Positions 35,999-48,512 of a DNA stretch of 64,000 nt are shown piece after piece. The notes below the pieces were generated by a model. That model made no database searches, was not told the DNA's origin, and saw only the letters and a program-made list of their open reading frames with translations. A program made the position numbers and the translations under genes. Every line of letters starts with the position of its first letter. The stretch's first letter is position 1. The stretch is from Monosporascus cannonballus. Lineage: Eukaryota > Ascomycota > Sordariomycetes > Xylariales. The DNA is taken from contig QJNS01000005.1 of NCBI GenBank assembly GCA_004154925.1, forward strand, positions 620,001 to 684,000. The letters run 5' to 3'.

Positions 35999-37575
35999 TA
36001 GATTGCACCTCCATAACTAGCAAAACTTGAAAGAAACAGTCCCCAATTGGGTTTTCCGCGCCGTATCCTCCCTCCGCCGGTTGAGTTTGGTATCAGCAGA
36101 TTACGTCCTTAACTGCGTAAGTTAGGGTTATAAGAAAATAAGGGCTAAACAACCCCTTAAGCCTTTGCGCATTACGCGATTGTATCCCGCGCTCCATCGC
36201 GCCATAAATGAAAGATAAAAAAAAGAAAAAGGGGGGATTTTCCGCACTTTACCAGGCTGTCCTATTTTGTGCAGATATCTGCGTAAAAGGCTGTTACCTC
36301 CAGGAAACGGTGGAAGTTTTTTGGGTTTGCTATTAGCTCCCGCAAGTACGTTATTTTTTCTTTCCGCGTTTGCGGAGGGGTATATGGCCTTCTGGGCCAT
36401 TTTGTAAACGTGCCGAACGGCCGCTTGCAGTATACGATATGTTTAGGGGTTTTTACTTTTCCATAATTGTATTCGAATTTTGTATTTTTGTACCTAAAGT
36501 GTTTATAGTATTAGGCAAAGTTGCCGTACCTTATTTTGATTACGATAAGGTAATATAATAATATTTTTAATAAAGTAAACTTTTTAGGTTCCTTTATTTC
36601 GTAAGTTAAATTCCAGTTTTTGTACTAGTTGGATAATTTATTTATTCTTTTTTGCTATTAGTAATTAATTACGTCCCGGATTATTTTCCGGGTTATCGAA
36701 CGTATGTCCGATACCGTAGGCTTGCCGGTTTGATTATTATTTAATTTGTATAATTTTACGCCTTAGTTCGCGAAATTATTTATTTTATTATTATTTTCGA
36801 TATTTATATGGCTTAAGTATTACCTGATCCCAATATTATAAATACGTATTAATTTTTGGAAACCTAAAAATACTTATTGCGAAAAATTGAAAGCGTTATT
36901 TTTAAGATATTAGATTACCAAGGTATTATTAACGTATATTTAGATGCGTTATACGTTAAATTTAGGTATATTTATTGTTTTTTGCGTACTTATTAACGCG
37001 TTAATCGTTTTTACGTTAAAAACGTATAAATAATTGTTTATTTTGCCCTTATTTTCGTTAATTAAACCGCTGCCTTGGTATATGGCGTATCTATAGTTTA
37101 TTAACCGCTGGCTTCCGTCTTAATATTCCGATCCGTTAATATATATTATTACGTCGTTCGTAAAAAGCGCATTTTATTAAGCTTTAAAGTTATCGGTTAT
37201 TTCCTTTTTAGGTATTCCCCTTATTAAGTCCGTCCGGTTATTTTGTAAGTAATATAATAAGGTAAGTACCGGCCTAAAAATCTAGGGAAACATAACCTTT
37301 GATTTTTAAAGCTTTGTAATTGGACGGCCGTTTTCTTTTAAACGTCGTTTCCTTTGCCGAGTCGTAAGTTCGATTTTCCGTATTATCGGATTTCCTTAAT
37401 TTATTATTTGAAACCTTATTATTATTTTTATTTTGGCTTATTTTAACGTTACGTAAATTAAAAAAAGGCTTACATCCCTAAATAAAGTAATATAAGGCGT
37501 AATTCTCTATATGGGCAAAACGCCTTTTGCGGCAAGTGTTAAGGTTTTATCGATTTTATCCAAATAAGCTTCTAA
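35999..37575 (-). pseudogene. RIP-degraded LINE, 3' portion
   Basis: An AT-rich, stop-riddled region continuous in composition with 38,017-39,377. It lies downstream (minus strand) of the recognisable RT motifs there, so it should hold the C-terminal ORF2 part and 3' end of the same LINE, but no RNase H or zinc motif could be read with certainty. From 35,999 to about 36,450 the base composition is less mutated. The LINE is interrupted at 37,581 by an inverted solo LTR. Confidence 0.5.
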
Positions 37576-37580
37576 TCCAG

Positions 37581-38011
37581 TGTAACGAACCTGTCATACA
37601 TCCACCTGGAGGTATAAGCAGTATCCGAAAAGGGTCTTGATTTGCAGGTAACAATAAGGCGAAGAATGATCCAGTATGTTCGTTAAGGAGATTTCAAGGT
37701 ATTTCTCTTTTAATCAGAGAACGGTACAGTTACCTCTGGCTAAAAGCTTAGATTGATAGCTAAGGAACGAAAAATTAAGTAGGTGGTTATTTACATAAGA
37801 GACCCAAACCTTATATATCCTTCTTATCCTTTATGTTTTTTATGGTTTCTGGGGATCTCGAAAGACCATGGTGTCTGTCGTCCACGAGTCTCCTGGTGTT
37901 TCTGGAGATTGACAGAGACCCGAGGTTTATCCGATGGAAGGTGGAGATCCCGAGCGTCTCCAACTTCCTGGGCCTCCTTTGGGCCTAGTGGAGTCCCTTC
38001 TGAACGTAATA
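37581..38011 (-). mobile_element. Inverted solo LTR of the 39.4-kb Gypsy family
   Basis: Begins TGTAACGAACCTGTCATACA, the complement of the end of the LTRs at 46,411 and 56,446. The order of shared words (CACCTGGAGGTATAAGCAGT, TATCCGAAA, CTTGATTTGCAGGTAA) is the same. It is flanked by TCCAG at 37,576-37,580 and 38,012-38,016. Its distal half is divergent (a segment near 37,840-38,000 has no counterpart in the other copies), and the terminal CA is changed to TA. Confidence 0.75.
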
Positions 38012-38016
38012 TCCAG

Positions 38017-39377
38017 CCCTTACCGTATAAAAACCGAACGCAATATATCTTATTAAGGGCTTCGTTTATTTTATATATTACGTTTCTGCCCCGTATAAAG
38101 TAAACGGGATAATATAAATAATAATTGTTTTCCGTAAGGCTATTATTGGAGGTCTGTTTTTGTATTTAATAAGGTTACGAATATATCGTATAACCGTTAA
38201 GGTTTTATTAACCTGCTCGTTTACGTGCTTTTTAAAGGTAAACCTTTGGTTTATTCAGATTCTTAGCTACCGTAAAGCTAGCTACCTTTTGTCTTTAAAA
38301 GCTGTCGAAATCGGAACGATAATTATATGTTCGTTTATTACGTACGGGGGCGTATAGCTCCCTTTTTTCCGCGTAATATGTATTATTTCGAGTTTTTCGG
38401 ATACGAACATAATCTTGATCTCGTCGCCCTATTTAAAAATGGCCCTTATATCGTCCGTAAATATTTTTACGTTATCGTCCAGCGACTTTGACGAACGGTA
38501 AAGGCAAAAATTATCCGCGTACCCGAAATACAGTTTTTTATCTTATAAAAGCAAGTTTACGAAATAAAATATATATAATATTGGCGAAAGTGGCAAGCCT
38601 TACGGCATGCTATAACGTATTTTGTTAAATCCCGTAATAATTCCTTTGAACCTTATTTTAATTTTTTTTTCGATTAAGAAATATTTTATGATTTAAAGTA
38701 TTTCGATTAAAAAGTCATATTTTTGCATTTTTTCCAATAGGCGTTTCGGTAATAAGACGTTAAAAGCCCCTTATATATTAACTGTAATTATCGTTATTTA
38801 TTTACCGTCCGCCAATTTTTGTTTTATATTATAAATAAACGAAATAACTAAATTTATTATAATTTTTTTTGGAAAAACTCCGCCGTATTAAAGGTTTAAT
38901 AATTTATGTATAAATGCCGTTTATGTTAGTTTTTTAGCAAAAAGCTTTTCGAACCTTTTTAATAAGCAAAATATCAATATAATCGGTTTTTACGACCTCG
39001 GCGAGCTCCTATTTATTTTTTTACTTTTAGGATTATGGATATTTTCGTACGCCGTTAAGTTCTTAAAAAAAAATATAATTACAAATATTTATTAAATATA
39101 CCGTAGATTTTATGTTTAATTATATACCAATTTTATTAAAATAATAGAATAATTATTTTATTTATTCCCGGTAATATGCTAAAAACCCTTATTATATATT
39201 ATTCGAATTTTTTTATCGTTACCGTTAAATCCTATAATAAAGTTACTTTACGCGGATTCCAGCCTTTTAACGGATCGTATTTTAGGTTATTATCGTTATT
39301 AAAACGTTTAAATACGTATTTGCGAAATACCTTTACCTTTTTCCGGATACCTTTTATTTTACGGCCGTCCACTTCCA
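38017..39377 (-). pseudogene. RIP-degraded LINE, reverse transcriptase part
   Basis: On the minus strand at about 38,570-38,620 the translation reads MPQGLPLSPILYML, the RT motif before the active site. At about 38,511-38,530 it reads YFGYADNFCLYRS, equivalent to the YADD active site with the second Asp changed to Asn (GAT to AAT, a RIP-type change). Stops and frame loss surround these islands. It belongs to the same LINE as 36.0-37.6 kb and, across the Gypsy insertion, 46.4-46.7 kb. Confidence 0.65.
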
Positions 39378-39792
39378 TGTTACAGGAACAGGGGTTCCTG
39401 TCTCGAGGAGACCAACCTTTAAGGCCTAGCGCGGACCTGTCGCGGCTAAACCCCGGACGGGAAGCTTAGCTCTTAAGGTGATCTGGTTGATCTGGGTAAT
39501 TTGGGGACCAGATTATATAGATTTAATAAATTTACGATATATTTTCTTTAAGAATTATAATATATAATAAATTAAATTTTTATATATATAATATTTATTT
39601 AATTTTACTTTTTAATTATTAATTTAAATTTTTAATTAAAAATAATTATATTATTTTTTAATTAAAGGAAAAATTTTTAAATTTTTTAACAAATATTATA
39701 AATTATTTTTTGTTTTATTATTATTTATAAATCAAAATTTTATTTTAAATAATTATTTATATTATTAAATAATATATAATAAATTTATTATA
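39378..39792 (+). repeat. Gypsy 5' LTR (415 bp)
   Basis: Starts TGTTACAGGAACAGGGGTTC, with its first 110 bp nearly identical to 56,029 onward and free of RIP. From about 39,530 it becomes almost pure A/T and ends TTTATTATA, the mutated form of TTCGTTACA. Confidence 0.85.
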
Positions 39793-42700
39793 TTTTACTA
39801 ATTCCTTAGTTAATAATTAATAAATAATTTACCGTTTAATTAAAATATAAATTTTTTTAAATTTAATATAAATAATAATATTAGATAACGTTTAAAAAAT
39901 AAATAATATATATAATTTCTGTTATTAATTAATAAAATATTATTAATAAGATTTAACGATTTACCCTTTATTAAGGAAATTTTTTAATTAATTAATAATA
40001 TAATTTCCTTTATAATACGATTTTAAAAAGTTTTTTTTTTCCTAATTTCGGCAATAATCTTTTCCGACTTCCCAGAATACCATTAAAATCTAGGAACCGG
40101 AACAAAAAGAAATTAAGGAAAAAAAAAATATGGGGCAAAAAGCCAAAAATCCTTTATAAAGGAAAAATTAGGCATTTAAAAAGTAGAAATCCAGAATTTA
40201 AAAAAAGAAAATATACGATTAAAAAGAAAAAAACTAATATTTTTATAATTTGGCTTTTTTAAAAAGCAAAGTTAAAAAGTTAATTATTGATTTTTTCCAT
40301 TAAACTAAAGGCGAACGTAAACAAAAACCTCGATTTTGCTATTATTCGGCACAAATCGGACATAAAAAGGGATTATCCTTCCCCTTAATTATTATAAAAT
40401 GCCAGATATTAAAGGCTATAAGTTAACCCCTCTTAAGCCCTATAACGGATTAAAAAACCCTAATAAATTTTTGATTTAGGTTAAATTTTACCTTAAGTTT
40501 TATAAAAATTTTCTGACGGAAAATTACTAAAAAGTAATAACCATTTTTTAATTCCTAATTAGACGAATACATTAATAATTTAAACCTATTTTAACGGATT
40601 ATTTCGAAAAATACCTAAAGGAATTTTTAAATTTTATTAATTATATTTTTAGCGATTATAAGAATTTTGAAAAAAAAAATACGTACCTTATTTGGCAACC
40701 TTAATAAGAAATAGGACGTTATTAAATAATTTTACTTCTTTTACCAAACCAAATTAATATTTAAGTATATTACCGAATTTAATTACTTAATAATTATTTT
40801 TAACTTATTAAAAAATATATTATTTTATCTTTATTATAATGGCTTAAAACCTTAGGTTAAAAATAAAATATTTAAGGAATTAAAAATTAAATCTTTTGCA
40901 AAATATATAAATAAGGTTATTATTGCCAACCGACAAACTTTTAATTGATATTTCGAAAAAAAAAAGAACCGATAAACGAAATAACGATAAACATTTTTAT
41001 AACTAAACCAAGAAAAATAAAGGTAAATCTTAGAAAAAAACAAGTTTTATTTCGAAAAAGCTTAAGAAAAACAAATCTAAAGTAAAATGTTTTAATTATA
41101 GCAAAAAAGGGCATTTTAAAAACGAATATCGCTTTTTTGCCAAAAGGGATTTTAAAAAAAGAAAAATTCCTTAATCCCAGAAAAAAACCAGAACGGCTAA
41201 ATAAAAAACTGATAATAAGGTAGAAAAAAAAAGAAAAAAATTAATTCGACTTATTTCCAGCCAGAATTTATTATTACCATAATTATTTAAATTTAAAACG
41301 ATAACCCAAAATACGAAAATTATCTTATTTGCCAAAATTTTAAAGTTAAAACCTATAAGTATTATTCCGGATAAACGGTTTCCAAAATAACTATAAAGCT
41401 AAAATACCAGTATTATTTTAATTTCCAGAAATATAAAATATATATAAAGGACGGTTAATTTTGACCAAATATTAATAATTACGGATAATTATCCTTAAAG
41501 TTTTATAAATTCCTAAAATATATTATTTATAAAAAGATATTATCGGTAAACCTTTATAACTTATTACATTTTATTATTTATTATTAGGACGATTATTTCG
41601 TTTATTTTAAAACCAAAAAATAATAATTTTTGGCCCGAATAAAATAATAAGATTTTTACCGAATTAAACGATAAATACCGATATATTGAAATTCCCTGAT
41701 AGCTAAAATACCTTAAGTTTTATTACTTATACCCCGAATCAAAACGGAATTAAAAGGCCATATCGCAAGGATATTTATGTTATTTCCCGATACTTTATAT
41801 TTAATACGAACTTTTAAATATAAAAATACCTTTTTCGGAAATTTACCTTTTTAATCCTATAATTCGAGAAATACGGAACAAAAAAGTAAGCTAGGAAAAG
41901 AACCAGATTTTAAAGCCTTAATGCAAATACGGCAAGAAAACATGGTTCAGGTATAAAAACGACTAATATACCAAATATGCTATTAGAAAAATTCGCGAAT
42001 AAAAGCTTGTTTAAATCGGAAATTATCAAAAATCAAAAAATTACAGAAGTCCTTAAAAATAAGGTATCGAAAAGCCTTAATCGACAAAACCTTATACAAA
42101 ATAACGAAAAAAACGCGTAACTAAATTAAGATCCCCTTCCAATATAAAGGTAAAGTACTTAAGGCCATAATTAATTCCGGAATAAAAAATAACTTTATTT
42201 CCTTTATAATAGCAAAAGAATATCAGATTTCCTGGAAATATAAGTTGAAATCCTATAAGTTACGTACGGTGAACGGAAGCTTGTTTACTTACGAAAATGG
42301 ACAAATTCTCCGAGAAACTAACGAATTCCTAATATAAATTTAAAGATATCAAAAATATGTTTTATTAGATATCGTTAACATTTCCGGATACGATATTATC
42401 CTAGGAATATTTTGGTTTTATTTTAGTAACTTACGAATTAACTGGAAAAAGCGAATATTTTTTAAAACGAAATACCAGATAAAAATGATAAAAATTTGCT
42501 ATGTTATTAAGGAAATACGGATTTTTAATTAAATTTTTATAGTATTACCGGAATATTAAGGATTTAAAAAATTATTTAAGGATAAAAAAAATTACGAATT
42601 ATTATTATACGGTTAATAGGATTACCGTATACTTATTAAAAAAAGGTATTATTCTAAATTTTATAAAATTTATTATATAAATTTAAAAAAACCGAAAATT

Positions 42701-45700
42701 TTATAAAAAAATATATAATTAAATTTTAAAAAAATATATTTAATTTTTTAATTCCCTTATTAAATTTCCAGTTTTTATGATACCAAAAATTAAAGATAAT
42801 AAATAAAAGATTAATAAAGACGGAAACCTTATTTACCAAAAAATAATCGATTATAAATAATTAAATAATATTACGATTAAAAATAAATATTTTTTAATTT
42901 TTATAAATACCTTAAAGGAAAATGCTAACAAAGTTAAATAGTTTATAACGCTTAATTTTCGCGATAATTATTACCGTATCAAAATGGCTAAAGGAAAAAA
43001 ATGGAAAACGGCATTTAGAACAATATATAGATTTTATAAGTATTAAATAATGCCCCTAGGATATACCAATATTTCTGCCAATTTCCAAAGTTTGGTCATA
43101 ATTACGTTACGATAATATTTGGATAAATTCGTATTCGTTTACCTCGACGATATCCTTATTTATTCCGAAAACCTAAAAAAACATAAGAAATATATCGCTT
43201 AAGTATTCAGAACTTTGGACGAAACCAATATTCGAATTAACCTTATTAAGAACGTATAGCATATCCAGAAATTGGATTTTTTAGGATTTATTTTTATATC
43301 TGGACAAATTTAAATTTAATGTTTTAAATTAGAAGTAATTAAGAATTACCTTATTCTTAATAAAGCGATTATTATAAATATCCGATAAATTTTAAAATTT
43401 ATGGGTTACGTATATAGCCTAATTAAGGGATATGGAAATATAATTAGGTTTTTAACAAAACTTATTACTAAGAAATACATTTAAAAAAATTTAAATTTTT
43501 AAAAAAAGCAAAAAAAAACGGTTTAAAAATTAAAAAAATAATTATTAATACCTTAAAAAAATAAAAATTTTTCTTTAGCGGAACAAAAAAACCTTTCGAT
43601 ATTTACTTTAATTACAAAAACCTTATTTAATTTATAAAAACCTAAAAACTAAATAAATAACATAAAAGATAAATAATTTTTCTATTTAAATTTAATTTTA
43701 AAATTTATTATATTAAAAATAAGAAAAATATCCAGGCAAATATTTTTAAATATAAAGGAAATTATAATTCCAAAATTCCCAAAAAAATATGCAAATATTA
43801 TAATATAATAAAAACGGTATTATATAATTATACGAAATAATAAAAAAACCTATTACCGAATTATTAATACGGTTCCGGAATTCTTATAATATAAAGAAAT
43901 AAAAAAGAATTTAATAATTATAAAAATAATTCGTAAAGGAATTTTACGAAAACTTATTATATAGATATTAAAAAATTTTCAAAATTATTAAATAGCTATA
44001 AGAACGGTATAACATTCCAGAATTACGCCGTATAATCAAAAAGATAATTAAGGATTATAACGTTTATAATAAGGCCAAAATAATACGTTATAAGTTTTAC
44101 GGGTTATTAAAACTTATCGATATTTTTAATAAAATATAAAATACCATAATTTAAAACTTTATTATTAACTTATTCCTATTTAAAAACCTAATTATTAAAA
44201 TCGAATATAACGGAATATAAATAATTATTAATAAATTTACTAAATATAGGTATTTTTTACCTTTTAAAAGAAATATAACGGCAAAATAATTAGTTTACGC
44301 TTTTATTAAATAATATCTTAATAAATATAAAATATTTGAAAAAATCGTTTTAAACCAAAATACGTTATTTATTTTAAAATTTAATATTGATTTCTTTAAA
44401 TAAATTAATGTTAAACTTAAGTTTTTAATAACGTATTATCCTTAAACGGATAACCAAACCGAAAAATTAAACTAAATCCTAAAATAATATTTACGAAATT
44501 ACGTTAATTATTAACAGGATAATTAGGTAAAACTTTTATTATTGGCATAAATCGCCTATAACATATTAATTAATAAAAATATGGGCGTATTTTTTTATAT
44601 AACTATATATAAATATAACGTAAAAACAAAATAATTTAAATAATTACTTATTAAGGTACCAAAAATTATTATATTTACCTTAAAAATAAAAATATTAATA
44701 ATAAAAATCAAAATAATTTAAATTTATTTCCAAAATAAATTATAATTTTTTTAATAATAAATAATCCGGTATTATAATAAAAAAAGAATTAAAAAATTAA
44801 TTTTAATAAAAAAATAAAATTTATTTATTACGCCAAAAATAAAACGTAACCTCGAATATTTCATAAATCAAAACGAAAAAATTTAACGATAAACTTAATT
44901 TTAAAAAATTTAGCCCGTTTAAAGTTAACAAAATTATTTTTAAAATTAATTACTAATTGTTATTACTTAAGAACATAAAAATACACCCTGTTTTCCATAT
45001 TTTCTTACTTAAGCCAATACCCAAAAACGCCCTTTTAAAAATAAGTTTGGAAATCGAAAAAAACGATAATAACAAATACAAAATTAAATAAATACTGGAT
45101 TCCAAAATAATTAAAAATAAAATCCAGTACTTAATTAAATAAAAAAAGTATTTATATAAAAAAATATATAAAAATTATTTAATTATTTAATAAATACGAT
45201 AAACTTAATTAAGATGTTTTACCGCCAAAATCCTAACCGACCGTTTTTAATATGGCCAAGGTCGCAAATAATAACGGTTTCCCGTTTAAATTTAAACCTT
45301 CGGCGTTCCAATTAAAAAAAATAAACGTTTCCAAAATAACGTCTATTTTAAAAGCAAATTATGCTTATTTTGTATTTACGTAACGTTACTTTTTTTCTAT
45401 CTTTTCCCGCTTTTCCAACTGGTTTAATTCCAAATCTTCTTTTAATAATTCTACCGCCTTCTTTTTAAAAAAATCTTATTAAAAACGTAAACGCCTTAAT
45501 TTTTTAACAAATTCCTTTAACTTTTTATCTTATTAACGGCGTAATTCGGTTAACCTTTTTTCTACCGCCTTTTATTTTTTTTTTTGTAATTTTCTGGTAC
45601 GCCAAAAAATTATTTTCAATTTTACGTTATTCGCATAATAAATAATCTTATATTTCGTTTATTTTTTATAATAAATTTATGGTTAAAACGTTATAAGAAA

Positions 45701-45995
45701 AACGTTACCGACGAATATAATAATTATAATTTAAATATTTAAAAACGTAAAAATAATTTATTTCGTTAAATCGGATATAATTCGAATAAAAAAAACCTTA
45801 ATACCAAATTTTTTAATCGAATTAATATAAATATCGTAAGAATTACGTTAATTTAACTAAGGTTTTTTTTTTCTTTTTGGATATAACTTATTATGGTGAA
45901 ATTAATTAAAATATTTTTAACTTTTTTTAATAAAAACAAAATAGCGATTTATGGTTTTTATCTTTGGGATAAAAATCCTTAAAAAAGAAAAATAA
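39793..45995 (+). pseudogene. Gypsy gag-pol polyprotein remnant
   Basis: Landmarks readable through the stops are as follows. The gag capsid region lies near 40,440-40,560. A zinc knuckle at 41,088-41,132 has pattern C-x2-Y-x4-H-x4-Y, i.e. CCHC with two Cys changed to Tyr by TGT/TGC-to-TAT/TAC. The protease at 42,167-42,203 reads NSGIKNNFIS where DSGA is usual. RT at 43,005-43,155 has KTAFRTIYR, MPLGYTN and the active site VYLDDIL (43,137-43,157). Integrase at 44,170-44,640 has FTKYRYFLP, TDNQTEKLN (44,446) and YNILINKN. A candidate chromodomain-like end near 45,200 is too damaged to assign. Nearly every segment has TAA or TAG in place of Q or W codons. No tRNA-primer site was identified. Confidence 0.85.
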
Positions 45996-46411
45996 TGTTA
46001 TAGGAATAAGGGTTCTTATTTTAAAGAAATTAATTTTTAAGGCTTAACGCGGACCTATTACGGCTAAACCCCAGACGGGAAACTTAGCTCTTAAGATAAT
46101 CTGGTTAATTTAGGTAATTTAGGGACCAGATTATATAAATTTAATAAATTTACGACATATTTACTTTAGGAATTAGGATATATAATAAATTAAACCTTTA
46201 TATAAATAATACTTACTTAATTTCGCTTTTTAGTTATTAATCTAAGTTTTTAATTAAAGGTAATTATACCGTTCTCTAATTAAAGGAAAAGTTTTTAAAT
46301 CTTTTTAACGAATATTCTAAATTATTCCTCGCCTTATTGTTACTTGCAAATCAAGATCCCATTTCGGATAATTGCTTATACTACCAGGTGGTGTATGACA
46401 AGTTCGTTACA
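45996..46411 (+). repeat. Gypsy 3' LTR (416 bp)
   Basis: Starts TGTTATAGGAATAAGGGTTC, the RIP-changed version of the 5' LTR start, and ends GTATGACAAGTTCGTTACA. The pattern of damage mirrors the 5' LTR: here the inner half is mutated and the outer 150 bp nearly normal. Confidence 0.85.
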
Positions 46412-46416
46412 TTCCA

Positions 46417-46740
46417 GGGGAGGGGAACGGAAGCTAGTTCTTAGTTTGTGCCAGCCGATAATCTTATAAAGATCGCTGTTATTTTTAATATTGTCGATCC
46501 GGTCCTTCCAGTATTGGCGTTTCGCTATTCGTACCATAGTTCTGAAGGTCCGGTGCTTTAGAGGGTGTTTCGGTATGCTGTTCGGGCTTTTTTTTTTCAA
46601 AATTTTTCTATTCGTTATAGGCCGTTTCGTATTCGTCCGTCCACCATTCCGCAGAGCGTCCCTTACCTTTATCAGGTTTGCCAACTATCTTGATGGCGGA
46701 ATCGGCGCATATATGTTCCGTGGCTAAGCTACTTAAAGTT
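46417..46740 (-). pseudogene. LINE fragment upstream of the RT (other side of the Gypsy insertion)
   Basis: The minus-strand frame reads MVRIAKRQYWKDRIDNIKN and DLYKIIGWHKLRTSFRSPPL, the typical lysine-rich linker before a LINE reverse transcriptase, ending at the PPLE stretch where the Gypsy element inserted. Orientation and order fit the RT remnant on the other side at 39,377 and below. Upstream endonuclease sequence was not recognised. Confidence 0.6.
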
Positions 46741-48193
46741 GTATGCGTGCGACAGCACCTGCAACTGGCCTAATTGAATACAACAACTGATGTCCCCTAT
46801 ATCCGACACCTTTAGCAATATATAACAATTAAGATAACAAGAGTGATATCATTATGAAGCCCTCGATCAGGGCAATTTAATTATAAAGTCCTTTTTTTTA
46901 ACAATTTTATTTGGCTATGATATCGAAGGTGCAACTGAATTCGGCAGGGTTGAAGCATGGAGCTGTTAGTGAGGCTACTCAGCTGGGAAACAGGATTGGT
47001 ATACGCAACATCTGGGACCCATACATTTTAGGTGTGTTCTGATGTATTTTTGATCTTCCGAAGCAACGTACGGTTCTTCGCAAGAGCAATACTCTAACAC
47101 TTTAATACCTATGCAATTGCTTTCCATTTCTCGCCCGGCCCTTGCTAGCTTGGTAACACCTACATCATTTTGCTAGTTATTTATTGCGGAATCGATGTAG
47201 CTGTTACCGAATTTCAAAAAAGTGCCGCAATGTCCCCGAATTAATAATGTACGCGCTTCGTAAAGCTTTGCTAATATACGTTTTGAAGCAATTGATTTGA
47301 TCAACCCCATTTATGTCACGGCGAGCTTACCGAGTGACTGGGACAGAGCCGACAGTTGATCAGGCTACTACTCTATTGACGACTATATTCTGGCTAAAGA
47401 AGAAAGAGGAAAAGAAGTCTACAACTCGGCTGGTAGCTCTCTACTTATAGGGGTTTCCAAGCCTAGTGGACCTGACCACTCGGTCTGGCCCTAGTTCCTG
47501 TGATCAGGTGACTGCTTATTCTAGTATTCGGCCATGGCCGTCACAGGTGATACATAGTGAAAAATATAACGCAACAGATTATTACAGCCTGTTAGATGAC
47601 GTGTATCGTTCCAGAATTAAGAATAAAGTGATTTATATTCAGCGAGTTTACGTTGAATCAAAAATTGAAGAATGGAAGACGAAAGTCAATAATGGAAGGT
47701 ATATATCATTATTATACTAGTACCTAAGACCTACGGGGGGGACTGTGACTGGTGAAAGAAGGTGGCATATATGGCTGGTACACGTGAGGCAAGATGACAA
47801 TGTACATACAGTGCAGTATATGCCCAGCTTGCAGTGCGACTTTACACCTCCTCACCTTTTGCGTTGTACTTATGTAAGCAAGCTTCAACTTGGAATTATA
47901 ACGTTCGCTTATACCTTATAAGGTAACCTAATCTCAAGAGTAGATCACATATGTTCCTATTTGTCGGATAACTGGTAGTTGCCAGGAATGTGGCGTGTGG
48001 CGAGAGCATCGATTAATGACCATGGAATGGTCAAGACAAGAACACAACAGAATAACAACAACAAGATTTGACCCTAATACTGAATACACGCTTGTGTCTG
48101 ACAACTATAGGCGCTGTCAAGGGAGAGAGTGGGGCCACACGGAGTAGCGGCCTTGGCACGGCCGAGAACACGGAGAAAGTGGGGAACCTGTCG
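46741..48193. other. Mixed region, no gene recognised
   Basis: Moderate composition with scattered repeats. The 84-codon frame at 47,466-47,720 has no family resemblance. Toward the right edge an AACAACAACAAG stretch (about 48,050) and GC-rich 3'-end-like sequence are seen. A low-confidence LTR candidate is listed separately. Confidence 0.4.
47314..47545. repeat. Weak LTR candidate (TGTCACGGC...GGCCGTCACA)
   Basis: The ends are nearly inverted (TGTCACGGC and GCCGTCACA) and 232 bp apart, as in some Gypsy LTRs. The flanks ATTTA and GGTGA do not match, so this is either one LTR of a truncated element or chance. Confidence 0.25.
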
Positions 48194-48210
48194 ATACACA
48201 CACACACACA
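48194..48210. repeat. (CA)n/(TG)n microsatellite at the LINE 3' end
   Basis: An uninterrupted alternating CA run of about eight units. On the LINE strand it follows CGGGCGTAATAAAT directly and seems to be the element's tail. Confidence 0.75.
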
Positions 48211-48512
48211 ATTTATTACGCCCGGCGGCTGAGCCGATAGGGCAACTACAACTAATCTACTAATACATTTCTCAAGTTATGTCCTACTCTCCTTAAAGCC
48301 CATACAAAATAAATCTTTCTAACTTTTGTCCCTTCAACTGCTGCACCTTTGCGGATTCTCGTGGTTAGTAGTAATGTTAGTAGGCTGGCTTGAAGGCGAT
48401 TCTCCAAGTGTTCAACGTCCTATCCTCGGCAGCTGAAGCGCGTCTACTATTCCTGACACACGAGTTGATGTAGGGTCGGGTGTAATGGTAGAGGTATGCT
48501 GATTCATCCCCG

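Larger units (their letters stand above)
39378..46411 (+). mobile_element. Complete Gypsy-type LTR retrotransposon, RIP-degraded, TSD TTCCA
   Basis: A 7,034-bp element flanked by perfect 5-bp duplications TTCCA (39,373-39,377 and 46,412-46,416). It has LTRs at both ends and gag-pol remnants in Gypsy order (gag, protease, RT, RNase H, integrase) between them. The interior is strongly AT-biased. It sits inside the minus-strand LINE, whose halves continue on either side. Another LTR of the family stands alone at 56,029-56,446, an inverted one at 37,581-38,011. Confidence 0.9.
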
